Assembly: GCA_033557465.1 (NCBI GenBank)
Contig: CM066033.1
Location: 1,356,041,834 to 1,356,105,833 of the forward strand
Direction: 5' to 3'
Source: Ichthyophis bannanicus
Taxonomy: Eukaryota; Chordata; Amphibia; Gymnophiona; Ichthyophiidae
Length of the DNA stretch: 64,000 bases
In this document: positions 1-10,637 of the stretch, in pieces
How the letters are laid out: the number at the start of each line of letters is the position of its first letter
Position numbering within the stretch: position 1 is the first letter of the stretch
Notes under the pieces: generated by a model
The model's input: the letters and a program-made list of their open reading frames with translations, nothing else
Told to the model about the DNA's origin: nothing
Database searches by the model: none
Position numbers and translations under genes: made by a program

Positions 1-1545
1 TTGGATGTAATAGTGTTTGAAGATGAGAACATATCAACAAACATGCACTCCTAGATCCACATCAACATGGATTCCGATCACACCATGGAGCTGAAACCTT
101 CATAACCTCCCTCATGAACAGATTAAGAAAAGGAACTCAAAAGCTACATCAAGGATATATTCTGATATTCCTGGACATATCAGCAGCATTTGACACTGTC
201 AACCGCAGCATTTTCCTACAATGGCTCTACTCATTTGGAATACAAAATGCAGTACTAAAATGGTTTCAATCCTATCTGACCGATCGACAACAACAAGTAA
301 AAATGAGACCCAACACTTGATCTCCTTACTCCCAAAGCCAAGGCTCAATGCTATCCTCACTCCTTTTCAATCTACCTTCAATCGCTTTGTTCAATCATAC
401 AAACACACAACATCTTCTATCACATCTATGCAGATGATATTATGCTCTACACACCTTTCAACATGAACAATCCCAGGACTACTAAAATACCTCACAGAGG
501 TTACCCAATGGCTGGCAACAAATTCACTAACAATAAACTATTCAAAAACAGAAATATTATTCGTCACTAAAGATGACTCATTCATCCCTCCAACCTCCCT
601 TACAATAAATGACATTGAAGTGAAAGTCCAGACAGAAGTCAAGTATCTAGGAATCACCTTGGACCAACACCCAACTCTGAAGTTGCATATAAACAACATG
701 ACCAGGATAATCTACCACAAGATCTGAACTCTACAACACCTCCGCCCACTACCGGAACCTCTCGACTTCCACACGCCATTCCAAGCTATCATCTCACCAC
801 ACTTTAACTGCTGTAATTCAATATATCAAGGTCTACAAAAATCCATCCTGCTTCTGCTATACACAGTGCTACACACAGCCACCCGCATCATACAAGGAGC
901 CATGAAATATGATCACATAACACCAATCTTGAGATAACTGCACTGGCTCCTGCTACTAAGCCAAATCAAATATCAAATACTGTTCCTAACCTTCAAAAGC
1001 ATCAACAACCAATCCTTCTCCCATTTGCGAACATTACTACATATGCCACAAACCACCAGATCAAGAAGACAATGTACCAAAAATATACTGCTCATTCCAC
1101 ATGAAAAAACAAAAAGTAACCAACAAGCACTCACAAAATCTTTTGAACTCTATTCACCAAGCCTCTGGAACACCTTACCTGAAAATATTAGAAACATCAC
1201 CAAACTGATCACATTCCGGAAACACCTAAAGACTCAACTATTTACAGAACACTTTGGACCTACTACATAATTTACCCAACCCCTCCCCCTTCTCCCCCTG
1301 CTTTCCCCCCCATCTGCCCCACTCCCCCCTCCACTTGACGTAAAATGTATATCTAATGTTCTATGCAAATAGCAAATTACCATGTTCAATCCTAATAGCA
1401 TTCATTCTCCCCCTGTTTATCTCTGTCCATAAGTTATTGCTTAACCATTTACAAAAGTTATTGTTTATTGTCATTTAATGTAACCACTGTTAAATGTGCA
1501 CCGGTGAAAAGTGGTATAAAAACAGTAAGTAAATAATTAAATAAG
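1..1545 (+). mobile_element. L2-like LINE fragment (3' part)
   Basis: The element enters from the left edge of the window. Broken reverse-transcriptase coding sequence occupies positions 34-1270, and a 3' untranslated part of about 270 bases follows, rich in C runs and ending near 1510-1545 in an A-rich tail containing taagtaaata units. Related but not identical copies lie at 16525-19765, 28213-29637 and 63264-64000. The clade assignment (L2 within the CR1/L2/Jockey group) rests on the residue style of the RT palm and of the C-terminal block; a Jockey-group relative is possible. The 5' half lies outside the window. Confidence 0.8.
34..1270 (+). pseudogene. L2-like LINE ORF2 reverse transcriptase, degraded
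   Basis: The remnant codes for RT fingers and palm plus the C-terminal domain of a non-LTR retrotransposon ORF2. Visible blocks are DPHQHGFRSHHGAETF near 46-100, the motif A segment LIFLDISAAFDTVNRS near 155-210, SYLTDRQQQVKM near 270-307, YADDIMLYT near 424-455, a KYLGITLDQHPTLK block near 640-685, and the C-terminal FRKHLKTQLFTEHFG near 1213-1258. Stops and frame changes separate these blocks, for instance after 320, near 466 and near 725, so no full protein can be made. The frame used at 114-320 is the true one; the overlapping frame at 221-466 is a shadow for part of its length. Confidence 0.8.
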
Positions 1546-2118
1546 ACAAAATTAGATCCGTTTTACTCTTTGTTTTGAAAAATCACCTTGATGTTAAACC
1601 ATGTCAGCATGCAAAAAAATTCTTTTCAGTACACCCCTCATCAAACACAAATCACTTAGCTGCAGTCCGTTAGAAGAGAGTCCAATTTCCATTGTTTCTA
1701 GAATCGATCGCAGTACCGTATTTCGAACCATCCAAATTTCCTTTGATTCTGCATCAGGATCCAATTTTCCATATAACCTCGCAACCCAAACGAACAAAAG
1801 TATTAAAAACCGATTTGTTGTAACCAAAATGTATATATTGCAAACACTGAAACAAAACTGTACATGGCCCATACTGTTAAAATACTATATAGATGCCTTA
1901 CATTGTATAAATGAAAACAAAATCTCAATATTCAAATCTGTAAAAAAGCAAGCAAAATAATATAAAATGTAAATATGTATAAATGTACAGTCAAGTACAC
2001 CTCAATGAAAATGTAAATTGTTGATTCTTACCATATATAACCAATGTTTGATATGTAGAGTAAACCACTTCTGATCGCTGGAAGTAGCGGTATACAAATG
2101 AAACCAAATAAATAAATA
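1546..2118 (+). other. Unassigned segment ending in a LINE/SINE-type tail
   Basis: The stretch is AT-rich and holds open frames of 119 codons (plus) and 92 codons (minus) that overlap each other and match nothing I recognise. Its right end, about 2055-2118, reads like the 3' end of an L2-like LINE or a SINE using that tail: taaaccacttctgatcgctg, a weak stem around ctggaagtagcggtata, then aaataaataaata. By that reading it is probably a 3' untranslated fragment of a retroposon rather than a gene. The identity of 1546-2040 is unknown. Confidence 0.4.
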
Positions 2119-2224
2119 TATCCTACATGAAAGTACCGCGCAAAACATCTTGCATAAGAGTGCTGATCAAAACATGGCATGCTTCCTGATCATTGGCGTC
2201 TACCCATAATGCTTTTAGCCATGC

Positions 2225-2402
2225 TTACAACTTGTAGCATCACAAACCGATTAGGGCCAAATTTATAGAGTAATAAAATATCAATGGTATTTGTAGAAAA
2301 TTACTCCAAACAAACAGACTTTCACAGTAGAAACTAGTTTCTACTGTGAAAGTCTGTTTGTTTGGAGTAATTTTCTACAAATACCATTACAACTTGTAGC
2401 AT
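2225..2402. repeat. 16-bp direct repeat flanking a palindrome-bearing insert
   Basis: The 16-mer ttacaacttgtagcat occurs at 2225-2240 and again at 2387-2402. Between them lie about 42 bases of AT-rich DNA followed by a perfect 106-bp palindrome. The arrangement could be a target-site duplication around an insert, or a trace of replication template switching. No open frame is involved. Confidence 0.7.
2283..2388. repeat. Perfect 106-bp palindrome (53-bp arms, no loop)
   Basis: Positions 2283-2335 are the exact reverse complement of 2336-2388, with the axis in aaact|agttt. I checked the pairing base by base near the centre and at both ends; it breaks at 2282/2389. A spacer-free perfect inverted repeat of this length is unstable in DNA and normally decays, so it is either very young, or the hairpin end of a foldback element, or an assembly or sequencing artefact. 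Confidence 0.85.
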
Positions 2403-2447
2403 GGCAACTTTGCACCAATCAGATTTCAGAGTTGGACGACATTCGCC

Positions 2448-3040
2448 AATAAACATAGAAACCCCATCAGGGCATAGAGTGCCAATCAATCTCTAAATTT
2501 AAACCTTGTGGGGCTACCATTTTCAAATTGAAAATCCAGCGTTGTTCACAGATTTGGAGGCATGTCACTATGTCACTCCACACCAATATGATGGTATAAG
2601 GTCAATGAGCACCAAGGGTAGACTAGAGAGGCCATATGATCTTTTTCTGCTGTCATGTTTCTATGTTTCTATGAATTGCCATTTCAGCTTTAAGAAACTA
2701 TGCACCTGATCCAATGTTAAACTATAGGCCCAGTTGTAGTTTGAGTTTGCAATCTTGAACTATGTTCAGACAAGTGTTTTTTAACAGTTCTAGTGGTATG
2801 TCCTACATACTTCAAATCAGAAGGGCAAATCAACATGTACACCGCATGATCAGAGGTACAATCAGTGTAGGTTTCTGCTTTGTACATCCGTGAGGTTGAA
2901 GTATCCAATCAACAATCATCACAAATTGCCTGTGAACAAAACAGGCACACACCACACTCAAAATGACCTGCCATAATACAGGGTTGTTGAAACAGTAGAA
3001 AAGAGGTTCACACAACATAGTCCTGAATATTTTTACACCT
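2448..3040 (-). mobile_element. Penelope-like element, 3' end with GIY-YIG domain
   Basis: Reading the minus strand from about 3010, the sequence codes for a cysteine block HFECGVCLFCSQAICDDC, then AVYMLICPSDLKYVGHTTRT (the GIY-YIG-type endonuclease core; here the motif pair is VYM and YVG), then KKHLSEH. The downstream piece near 2465-2535 reads QRWIFNLKMVAPQGLNLEID, the usual PLE carboxy end. Single stops follow the cysteine block and lie in the linker. Between about 2580 and 2690 the coding sequence is interrupted by a plus-strand CR1 3' end. The RT domain of the element is missing, so this is a dead 3' remnant. Confidence 0.75.
2585..2690 (+). mobile_element. CR1 3'-end fragment inside the PLE
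   Basis: The segment reads gactagagaggccatatgat then ctttttctgctgtcatgttt, closing with repeated ctatgttt units. It matches the 3' end of the CR1 copies ending at 7860 (plus) and starting at 36737 and 50171 (minus). Such short 3' pieces are typical of 5'-truncated CR1 insertions. Confidence 0.65.
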
Positions 3041-4590
3041 AGTATATGAAATCATAAGGTCTTTCTGAAAGCATTCATGCATTTAAAGAACATGCCAATG
3101 CTTTTGCAAAATGGCCGCCACCTGGTTAGCCTGGGTAGCCTCATAGCAATAGATCTAACAAATAGTGTCATAAGATAAAGGCATGGATGTTCTTAAGGGC
3201 CCGATTCTCATATGTATTATCCGGACTTCTTGATCGTGGTACCTTCATTATTAACAGGATTGTGGATTTTTTATTTTTATAAAATTGGTCTAAAATGGGC
3301 ACACATGCTATGAAACAACACTCATGGTTTTACCTGCACTGGGAAAGGGAAACAATTTTCAAATAGTAACATCTAGTTGCTTTATTCCATTTGAATGTGA
3401 ATAGATCCATTTGAAAACTGTCCTTTATATTTACAAATGGAAACATGCTAAGCAGGCTTTATTGAACCAGCTCTCTATGGCGATCAGTACTGTTGGAGTA
3501 ATGAAAATATCTGAATAAATTATTGATTATACACATGAAAATAAATGTGGGAAATTACGAGTATTGATTAAAAGCATTACTGAGTATTGCAGGTCTCCTT
3601 GCTATAGTCCTTCGAAAGGTGAAAAGCATGAGATAAAAAGCTTGTGAGCCTTTATGAAACTGTGTTTACTTATGCAACCTTTAGATATAAAAAGGAGAAA
3701 ACCTGCACGTGGGAAACAGCTTGGAGCAATGTTGTAATTGTCACAATCTGAGTCAAGCTAAGTGCTTTCAGCTGTGCTTATATAGGGATAATGTTTACTT
3801 GGCCTGTTCACACTCAGCTGTAGGTAGGTTACGCAAAATTCTTGGTGCTAATTCTTGATTCCTCCCTTCCTCCTGTGTATTTTTCAAGGAGGTGTTATAT
3901 TGACAGATAGGGCAAACGTAACTTTCACGCCTTGTCTGGTAAATAAATGGCTTAAAGACAAGCTGATTATCAGTGCACTGGAATTTGTAGAATGTGGAGG
4001 AGTCAATTAGGGTCCTTCAATGCATGGGTGAAAGAGAATGACCTTGAAAAGTGGCTTAATACAGAAGCCACTAACCGCTTTCAACACCTACAAGACTGAA
4101 TTAGAATGGTGAGATATGGGCTAGGACCATGGCATAATGCTGAAAAGCAAATACATCTGATTTGCTTATGAAAGGAATTGTAATAGAACTCCCCCAGGAA
4201 GTAAAAATCGCTATAAAGGATAATATTCTATTTTTAAGTGCACAGATACTTTCTCTTTGAGAACAATGCTATGAGCGTAAAATACCAGTGGACTTTGCAC
4301 TTGCTTTTGGGGTGGGGGGTGGTATATTTGCAATGGAAAAATAATGTGGATAGATTTGAAAATATACTCTGTATGTTTCAGTTATGTGAATGTTTTACTG
4401 TGCTGTTTTATGCGTATATTACTGACACGGTTTCATATCATTTCTATTACTAGGATTTAATTTGCCCATCTCCAAGTTTACCGCATTGCTCTAATTGTGC
4501 ATTATACTGACATTTGGTCACTGTACTATTGTTACGCTGCTTCTCCAATGTGAAGTTATACCTGTAGTTCAGCTCCTTGGGCAAATTTCT
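3041..4590. other. No gene or recognised repeat
   Basis: About 1.5 kb of AT-rich DNA with frequent stops in all frames. The only open frame of note, 4238-4453 plus (71 codons), has no domain character. I see no RNA gene and no terminal repeats. Confidence 0.5.
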
Positions 4591-4632
4591 TTTTAAAGGC
4601 AGTAATAAATCTTAATAAACAAATAAACAAAA
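4591..4632 (+). repeat. Retroposon-type A-rich tail
   Basis: The run around taataaatcttaataaacaa ataaacaaaa resembles the 3' tail of a LINE or SINE. The preceding 100 bases could be its 3' end, but I cannot assign a family. Confidence 0.35.
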
Positions 4633-4717
4633 AATGAAAGATGTTATTTTCCGATATCTCTCAAATATACTTCAGGGAAAACAATCCCTTAAATGTAGCT
4701 AAAGTTTTTCACACTGG

Positions 4718-7044
4718 GGGTTATTCTGGACAGTGAATAGCGGGATGTACATACGGTTCGGATGTACAACCCCAGCTATTCGCTGTGTGGCTGTTCTGGC
4801 CGGAAAGTTCCCTGCATGTACAGGGTCTTTATGCGGGGAGCTCCGGATGGCAGTAGGAGGGGGCGGAGACAGGGCGGAGAGTGGGCAGAGTGCACAACCT
4901 GGATGTAAAGGGTCTATTCCAGTGACAGCCCTGTATGCCCAGCTGGGGGCAGATGGACGTGGTACTTATTCCATTTGGAGGTGGAATAAGTCCCATCGGC
5001 AAAGGGGATCTGGCTGAGCAGCCTCACAGAGGAGGAGGATCCACAGCAGAGAGGCCCCCTCCGTTCAATCCCGGCACTGGCAGGCACCACCGGGAGTTGG
5101 GTGGTTGTGGATGAAGGTATGTTGCTGCGTTGGGCATTCAGGGCTCCTGTTGGGTGTCCTGGTACCATGACGATGGAATGGCACTGACACTCCAGCAGGA
5201 GCATAGGGAGGGATGGACGGGGAAACAGTTAGATGGCCTGTGCATCAGAATTGGGATATATCCAACCCATCTAAGTGCCCGATTCTGCACCCTTGGGAAT
5301 GTCTAGCTCTCGCGGGTGCAGAATTGGGTACAAATCCAGGCCATCCACATTTTGGACGTCTGGACAGCCCGGACACACCTCAAGTGGAATTGGCCTCACT
5401 GTGAAAGTGCATACACATGGAGGCCTATTCACAGAATGATGACCAGTGGTAGACCCGATTCTGATCCTGGATGTGCAGGCCAGCCTCAATTCTAATCAGC
5501 CACATGCCCAGCTGCATAGCCGGCTAAATCAACCTGGCTCCGTAATAGCATTATGGAGCCTGTCATGAGGCTGGTACTAATAAAGATACAAAGTTGAAAA
5601 GAAACCCTGTCTCTCACAGAGATCTAGATGTGCAATTACCTCAAAGCACAGCTAGAGGGGGCAGGAGTGATCATACAAAAGCTAATGAGGCTAGGAGATC
5701 TAACCAGTTGCACCTGGGAATGAGCCCGGGAGATTCAAAGAGAAGATCCCTTTATAAGCAGAAGTTTAATTCTAGCAAAGCAGAGTGGGAGAGAAAAAGT
5801 CAAGCAGTAAGGAGCACGGCTGCAGAAAGGGAAGCAGCTGAACAAGGAGCAGAAGGACTTGGAGAAGGAACAAGGAGCACGGCTAAGGAAAGAAGGAGAG
5901 ACCTGAAAGAAGGAATCCTTCTTCAGCAAGCCCAAGGGAACGGAATTCACAGAGGTGGAGTACAGAGGGGCCAAGCTATCAGAGCAGCTGTTCAGAGGGA
6001 GTCTGCTGGGGAAAGCAGTCAGGCTGGTGAGTGTGCCACTCCCTGCTCAAGCAACGTTCCTGAGTCCAAAGCTGAGAGACGTATCCAGAGAACCAGGTTT
6101 GGAGGAAGACCTGCAGTCCCTGGAACCTGCTGGACAAGTTTTACCAGGTACTCGAGGAAAAGGAGTTTTTAGCAAAGCTACTTTACCACTGAAGCATAGA
6201 GCTGAATCCATACCAGGTTTTGCTAAGCTGCCAGGAAGCACAGCACTGCCCAGAAGCTACTGGCAGAAAAACTGTTGCAAAAGAGACGTTCTTGGGAGAG
6301 AAGGCTCCAGGGAGTCCAGCTACAGAAACTCAAGGTATGAAAGCTTTATTCCTCCTAAAGAATGCTTAACTCCTAGAAGCACTGCTAAAGCAAATACTTA
6401 CTTTGTAAGAAGAAGAAAGAAACCAGAGTGGTTTCAAGAATTACCAAGAGAACTTATTTGAACCCTTGCACAGACGGGAAATAAAAGCCTTGTTTCCCTA
6501 CACTCTTGGCTGAATTATTATGTGCACACAAGGAGCTGAAAATAGATAAGCCCAAACTCCATTTTTGGCCTTACATTACACCACGCTCCTTGAAAATAAA
6601 TATATCATGGAGCATGCCCTTACTGCCCTTGGCCACTAGGGGCTGCCACCATGACAAGCCGCAAATGCCTCCCGCAACCAACATCATCCTTTCCCCACAG
6701 CCAGACCCCCAATCCAGCTTCCCATGGCCAGGGTCCTCAGCTACCCCCCATCCAGGGGGTCTTATTCCACCTCTGAGGTGGAATAAGTCCCCTGTCTAAC
6801 CAGCGTACCCCAGACGTACAGGGCCAACCTCAGAATTGGCCCTGAACATCCAGGGTGATGGCCCGCCCACACCCGCTCTTGTTCCGCCTTCTGCCCACCT
6901 CCTCCCACCCCCATCTAAGGCTCCACGTATAACTCCACTGTTTGTACAGGGAACCTTGTATGGGGACGGCAAGAGGGACCAATAGCAGGGATGTACATCC
7001 AGGCAGGGCATACATCCCCGCTATTCGTGGCTCAGAATAGACCC
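4718..7044. mobile_element. Long-TIR foldback DNA element (about 2.3 kb)
   Basis: The first roughly 280 bases (about 4718-4995) are an imperfect reverse complement of the last roughly 285 (about 6758-7044). Matching landmarks on the two arms are ttattctg...gaatagcg next to gggatgtaca at the outer ends, ggcggagac/ggcggaac-type blocks in the middle, and an internal hairpin of ttattcca/tggaataagt at 4967-4990 and 6764-6790. No transposase is visible between the arms, so it would be non-autonomous. I could not find a clear target-site duplication, so the superfamily is open. Confidence 0.6.
5594..6461 (+). other. Unidentified reading frames inside the foldback element
   Basis: Two overlapping plus-strand frames occur here: 5594-6172 (192 codons, rich in Arg, Glu, Gln and Ser) and 5955-6461 (168 codons, basic end with FVRRRKKPEWFQELPRELI). 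Shortly after the second stop an aataaa signal occurs at 6479-6484, and another aataaa lies upstream at 5579-5584. That hints at a captured transcript or LTR-type insert of about 0.9 kb, perhaps with one frameshift joining the frames near 5960-6170. I recognise no domain, and coding status is doubtful. Confidence 0.3.
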
Positions 7045-7196
7045 TTAGCTACTTAGAAGGTAGGTCATTTTTAAATGGCCCTTTTACCAAAGAAAATGAC
7101 CTTGAAATTGCCCTATATGGGTCTAGAATTTACATTTTTCTAAGTAAAATATGTTATGCAATGTTAATTTTCCATATTTTGCAATGGAAATACAAA
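7045..7196. other. Short spacer, nothing recognised
   Basis: AT-rich sequence between the foldback element and the next MITE, without an open frame or repeat that I can identify. Confidence 0.4.
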
Positions 7197-7349
7197 TGGG
7201 GTCTGTTTACTAAGTCACATTATGCTTTTGCAGCTAACACAGAATTTTTGTACAAGTAACGTGGCATTAGCTGCAAAACTAGTGCAGTAACTGTTGGGGC
7301 ATGCCCAGGATTTCCCCAGAAGGTACCAAACTAAAAAAGCAGAAAGCAC

Positions 7350-7860
7350 ATTGAGGTGGTGTTCTCTAGATGTTGTGTATTTAGATTTCAGTAAAGCCTT
7401 TGACACTGTTCCTCACAGGCGACTTATAAACAAACTGAGCATCCTAGAGATGGACCCTAAAGTTACTGCTTGGGTTAGAAATTGGTTGGGTGGGAGGCGA
7501 CAAAGAGTACAAGTAAATGGAGCTCACTCTGAGGAGAAGGATGTTACCAGTGGTGTGCCCCAGGGATCTGTCCTTGGTCCGATTCTTTTTAACATCTTTG
7601 TTAGTGATATAGTGGAAGGGCTGTCGGGTAAGGTTTGCCTCTTTGCGGATGATACCAAAATCTGCAATAGAGTAGACACCCAGGAAGGTGTAGATAACAT
7701 GAGGAGGGATCTAGCTAAGCTAAGTAACTGAATTCAAAAAAGCATGGGACAAACACAGAGGATCTCTAAAGGTAAAAAGGGGACTGTTGTAGTTGTTGAT
7801 ATGGAAGGACAGACTAGATAGGCCATGTGGTCTTTTTCTGTCATTATATTTCTATGTTTC
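7350..7860 (+). mobile_element. CR1 fragment with internal deletion
   Basis: A plus-strand CR1 copy starts inside the RT palm and ends in the family's 3' terminus: gactagataggccatgtggt, then ctttttctgtcattatattt and ctatgtttc. At about 7728-7735 the RT reading frame jumps directly to sequence coding FKKAWDKHRGSLK, the extreme carboxy end, so several hundred bases of thumb and C-terminal coding are missing. It sits inside the MITE described above. Confidence 0.8.
7358..7731 (+). pseudogene. CR1 reverse transcriptase, palm fragment
   Basis: The frame is open from upstream of the insertion junction, so its first residues are not CR1. CR1 residues start near [18 protein letters not shown] (motif A), followed by [31 protein letters not shown] (motif B) and CLFADDTKICN (motif C with the catalytic FADD). 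The frame then ends at the internal deletion. Fingers, thumb and endonuclease are absent, so the copy is not functional. Confidence 0.85.
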
Positions 7861-8415
7861 TTCTGTGCTGTCTTCGATTGTGACGGTTGCCATGCGTTGT
7901 TGAAGTGCATGGTAACCATGTGTTGCAGGCACGCCCCCTCTCTTCCCTAACCCCGCCCACACATGCAGCTAACACAGTGTTTGCAGATAGTGCAGAAAAT
8001 CACTGCTCTTTCTGTATTTTCGCTGTGTTAACTGTTAGCGCGCGCTATCTCGGCAAGCTATCTGCTGCATTAACAGGTATCACAGCTTAGTCAAATTTCC
8101 CATCAGCATTTACAGTTGTTCTAGGGTAGATGATTGCTTTTTTAGACTGGGAGTTTATGAGCGTAATTGAGGTTGGAGGGAATTCTGCTTATATTTCTGA
8201 TGTTCAAAGCCAACTTAAAATGCATAAAAATTAAGAACTTTGGCAAAAACATGAAGAACATAAGAACATAAGATATGCCATACTGGGTCAGACCAAGGTC
8301 CATAAAGCCCAGTAACCTGTTTCCAACAGTGGCCAATCTAGGTCATACATTCCTAGCAGTTTGAGTGAAAAAATATTTTCTTTTATTAGTCTTAAATAGT
8401 TTACCCTGTAGCGTC

Positions 8416-8632
8416 ATTTATTTATTTTATTTATTTATTTATTTATTTATTTAACAATTCTTCTATACCGCGCTATTAAAATCAGCGCGGTGTACATCGA
8501 ACAGAGATACTACAATGTATACAAACAACATCGAGTTTTACAGAGAACAGGGAATTGAACATGGAAGAAAAACCGGGGAAACTATATACATATTATACTC
8601 AAACTAAGTACAGTACTCTAATATAAAATGGT
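8416..8632 (-). mobile_element. L2-like LINE 3'-tail insertion
   Basis: The plus strand shows a (ttta)n run followed by taccgcgctattaaaatcag and cgcggtgtaca. This is the complement of the L2-like 3' end, whose short stem (accgcgct...agcgcggt) and (aaat)n tail are seen at the end of the copy at 28213-29637. CR1 sequence resumes at 8633 with tgtcccctagtctttg, so the insertion splits the CR1 C-terminal region. Confidence 0.75.
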
Positions 8633-10241
8633 AGTGTCCCCTAGTCTTTGTATATTCTGATAACGTAAAGAATTGATCTACATTTGCCCGTTCCACTCCG
8701 TTCATTAATTTATAGACTTCTATCATATCTCCCCTCAGCCGTCTCTTTTCCATGTTAAAGAGCCCTAACCTTTTTAGCCTTTCTTCATAGGGGTATCCTT
8801 CCATCTCCTTTACCATTTTGGTGGCTCTTCTCTGAACCTTTTCTAATAATGCTATATCCTTTTTAAGATATGGCGACCAGAATTGCACACAATATTCAAG
8901 GTGCGGCCTCACTATGGAACGATATAGAGGCATTATAATATCTTTTGTTTTATTTTCCATTCCTTTCCTTATGATACGTAACATTCTATTTGCTCTCTTG
9001 ACCGCCGCTGCACAATGGGCTGAGGATTTTAACATGTTATCCACAATGACGCCTAAATCTTTTTCTTGGATGGTGGTTCCTAATGTGAAACCTTGCATCG
9101 TGTAGCCATAGCTTGGGTTATTCTTCCCTAGGTGCATAACTTTGCACTTGTCCACATTAAATTTCATCTGCCATTTTGATGCCCAGTCTTCCAATTTATC
9201 AAGATCCTCTTGCAATTTTCCACAATCCTCTTGGGTTTTAACAACTTTAAATAGTTTTATGTCATCTGCAAATTTGATAACCTCACTCGTTATTCCCTTT
9301 TCCAGGTCATTTATGAATATGTTAAAAAGCAGCGGACCCAGCACAGATCCCTGGGGTACACCACTATTCACCTTTCTCCATTGGGAAAATTGGCCATTTA
9401 GCCCTACCCTCTACTTTCTATCTTTTAACCAGTTCCTGATCCACAATAGTACACTGCCTCCTATCCCATGACTCTTTAGTTTTGCCAAAAGTCTCTGATG
9501 AGGGACTTTGTCAAAGGCATTCTGAAAGTCCAAATACACCATTGTCTACCTGTTTATTCACACCTTCAAAAAACATAACAGATTAGTAAGACAAGATCTT
9601 CCTTGTCTAAAGCCATGTTGGCTGTCTCCCATTAAGCCATGACTATCTACATGTTCAGCAATTTTGTTCTTTATGATGGTTTCTACCATTTTCCCGGTAC
9701 TGACGTCAGGCTCACCGGTCTGTAGTTTCCCGGATCACCCCTCAAACCCTTTTTAAAAATTGGCGTTACATTGGCCATCGTCCAATCTTCAGGTATTACA
9801 GATGATTTTAATGATAGTTCACAGATTACTAATAGCAGGTCTGCAATCTCATATTTCAGTTCTTTCGACACCCTTTGATGTATATCATCCGGTCCAGGTG
9901 ATTTGCTACTCTTCAGTTTATCAAATAGTTGTAATACATCTTCCCGATGTATCGATATTTCCTTCAATTCTTCCGCACCTTTAAATACCACTTCAGTCAT
10001 GGGTAACATCCCTACATCTTCCTCAGTAAAGACCGAAGCAAAGAATTCATTCAGTCTCTCCGCTATCGCCTTGTTGCCTCTTAGTGCCTCTTAGTGCCCC
10101 TTTAACCACTCTATCATCTAATGTGCCAACTGACTCTCTCACAAGTTTTTTGCTACAAATGTACTTGAAAAAGTCTTTATTACGCGTTTTTGCTTCCGCA
10201 GCAAGTTTCTTCTCAAATTCTCTCTTTGCCTGCCTTATCAA
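8604..10241 (-). pseudogene. CR1 ORF2 reverse transcriptase, broken
   Basis: Three main frame segments make up the remnant: 10047-10241 (linker with EAKTRNKDFFKYICSKK), 9683-10009 (fingers with PGPDDIHQRVSKELKYE and NYRPVSLTSV) and 8604-9371 ([14 protein letters not shown] motif B, IKFADDIKLFK motif C, KVMHLGKNN, PHLEYCVQFWSPYLKKD, and the start of the C-terminal domain). Motif A and its surroundings (about 9376-9680) are frameshifted. The end of the protein is replaced by residues read into the L2-like insert at 8632. Confidence 0.85.
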
Positions 10242-10637
10242 TGACTTGCATTTAACTTGTCAGTGCTTGTGCTGTTTCCAGGTTTCGTCATTTGGCTCTT
10301 TTTTCCATTTCCTGAAAGATGCTTTTTTGGCAACAACAGCCTCTCTGACCTCACCTTTAAACCATGCTGGCAGTTTTTTGGACTTCCTTCCACTTTTCTA
10401 AAAGCGTGGAATACAGCTTGTCTGGGCTTCCAAGATAGTATTTTTCAACAACACCCAAGCTTGATGTAAGTCTTTAACCTTTGCAACTGCTCCTTTTATC
10501 TTTTCTTAACTATTTTCCTCATTTTATCATAGTCTCCCTTTCGAAAGTTAAAAGGTAGTACTGTGGATTTCCTTACCATCTTTCCTCCACTAATTAAATC
10601 AAACGCGATCATGCTATCATCACTATTGCCAAGTGGC

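Larger units (their letters stand above)
7198..8101. mobile_element. MITE split by a CR1 insertion
   Basis: The left end ggggtctgtttactaagt (7198-7215) and the right end agcttagtcaaatttccc (8084-8101) are imperfect inverted repeats, each with a gca-rich segment further in (ttgcagc on the left, gctgcattaacagg on the right). The same end type, ggggtatgtttactaaa, starts elements at 42214 and 54429 and closes one at 63263. The interior carries GC-rich MITE sequence on both sides of a CR1 fragment at about 7350-7860. No transposase is present. Confidence 0.55.
8256..10637 (-). mobile_element. CR1 LINE, 5'-truncated
   Basis: The 3' end lies at 8256 (gaacataagaacataagat on the plus strand, the complement of the CR1 TTATGTTC terminus). 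The copy runs leftward on the minus strand from about 10637, where it breaks off after gatcactattgccaagtgg-like sequence. Compared with the fuller copy at 44882-48765 it lacks the endonuclease and ORF1. An L2-like 3' tail has inserted near the 3' end at about 8416-8632. CR1 copies usually lack clear target duplications and none is obvious here. Confidence 0.85.

Noticed and set aside
1594..1960. Overlapping plus (119 codon) and minus (92 codon) frames
   Set aside because: AT-rich, mutually antisense, no recognisable domain; probably 3' untranslated retroposon sequence.
3041..4590. Search for host exons
   Set aside because: No open frame with flanking splice signals and conserved residues; stops are frequent in all frames.
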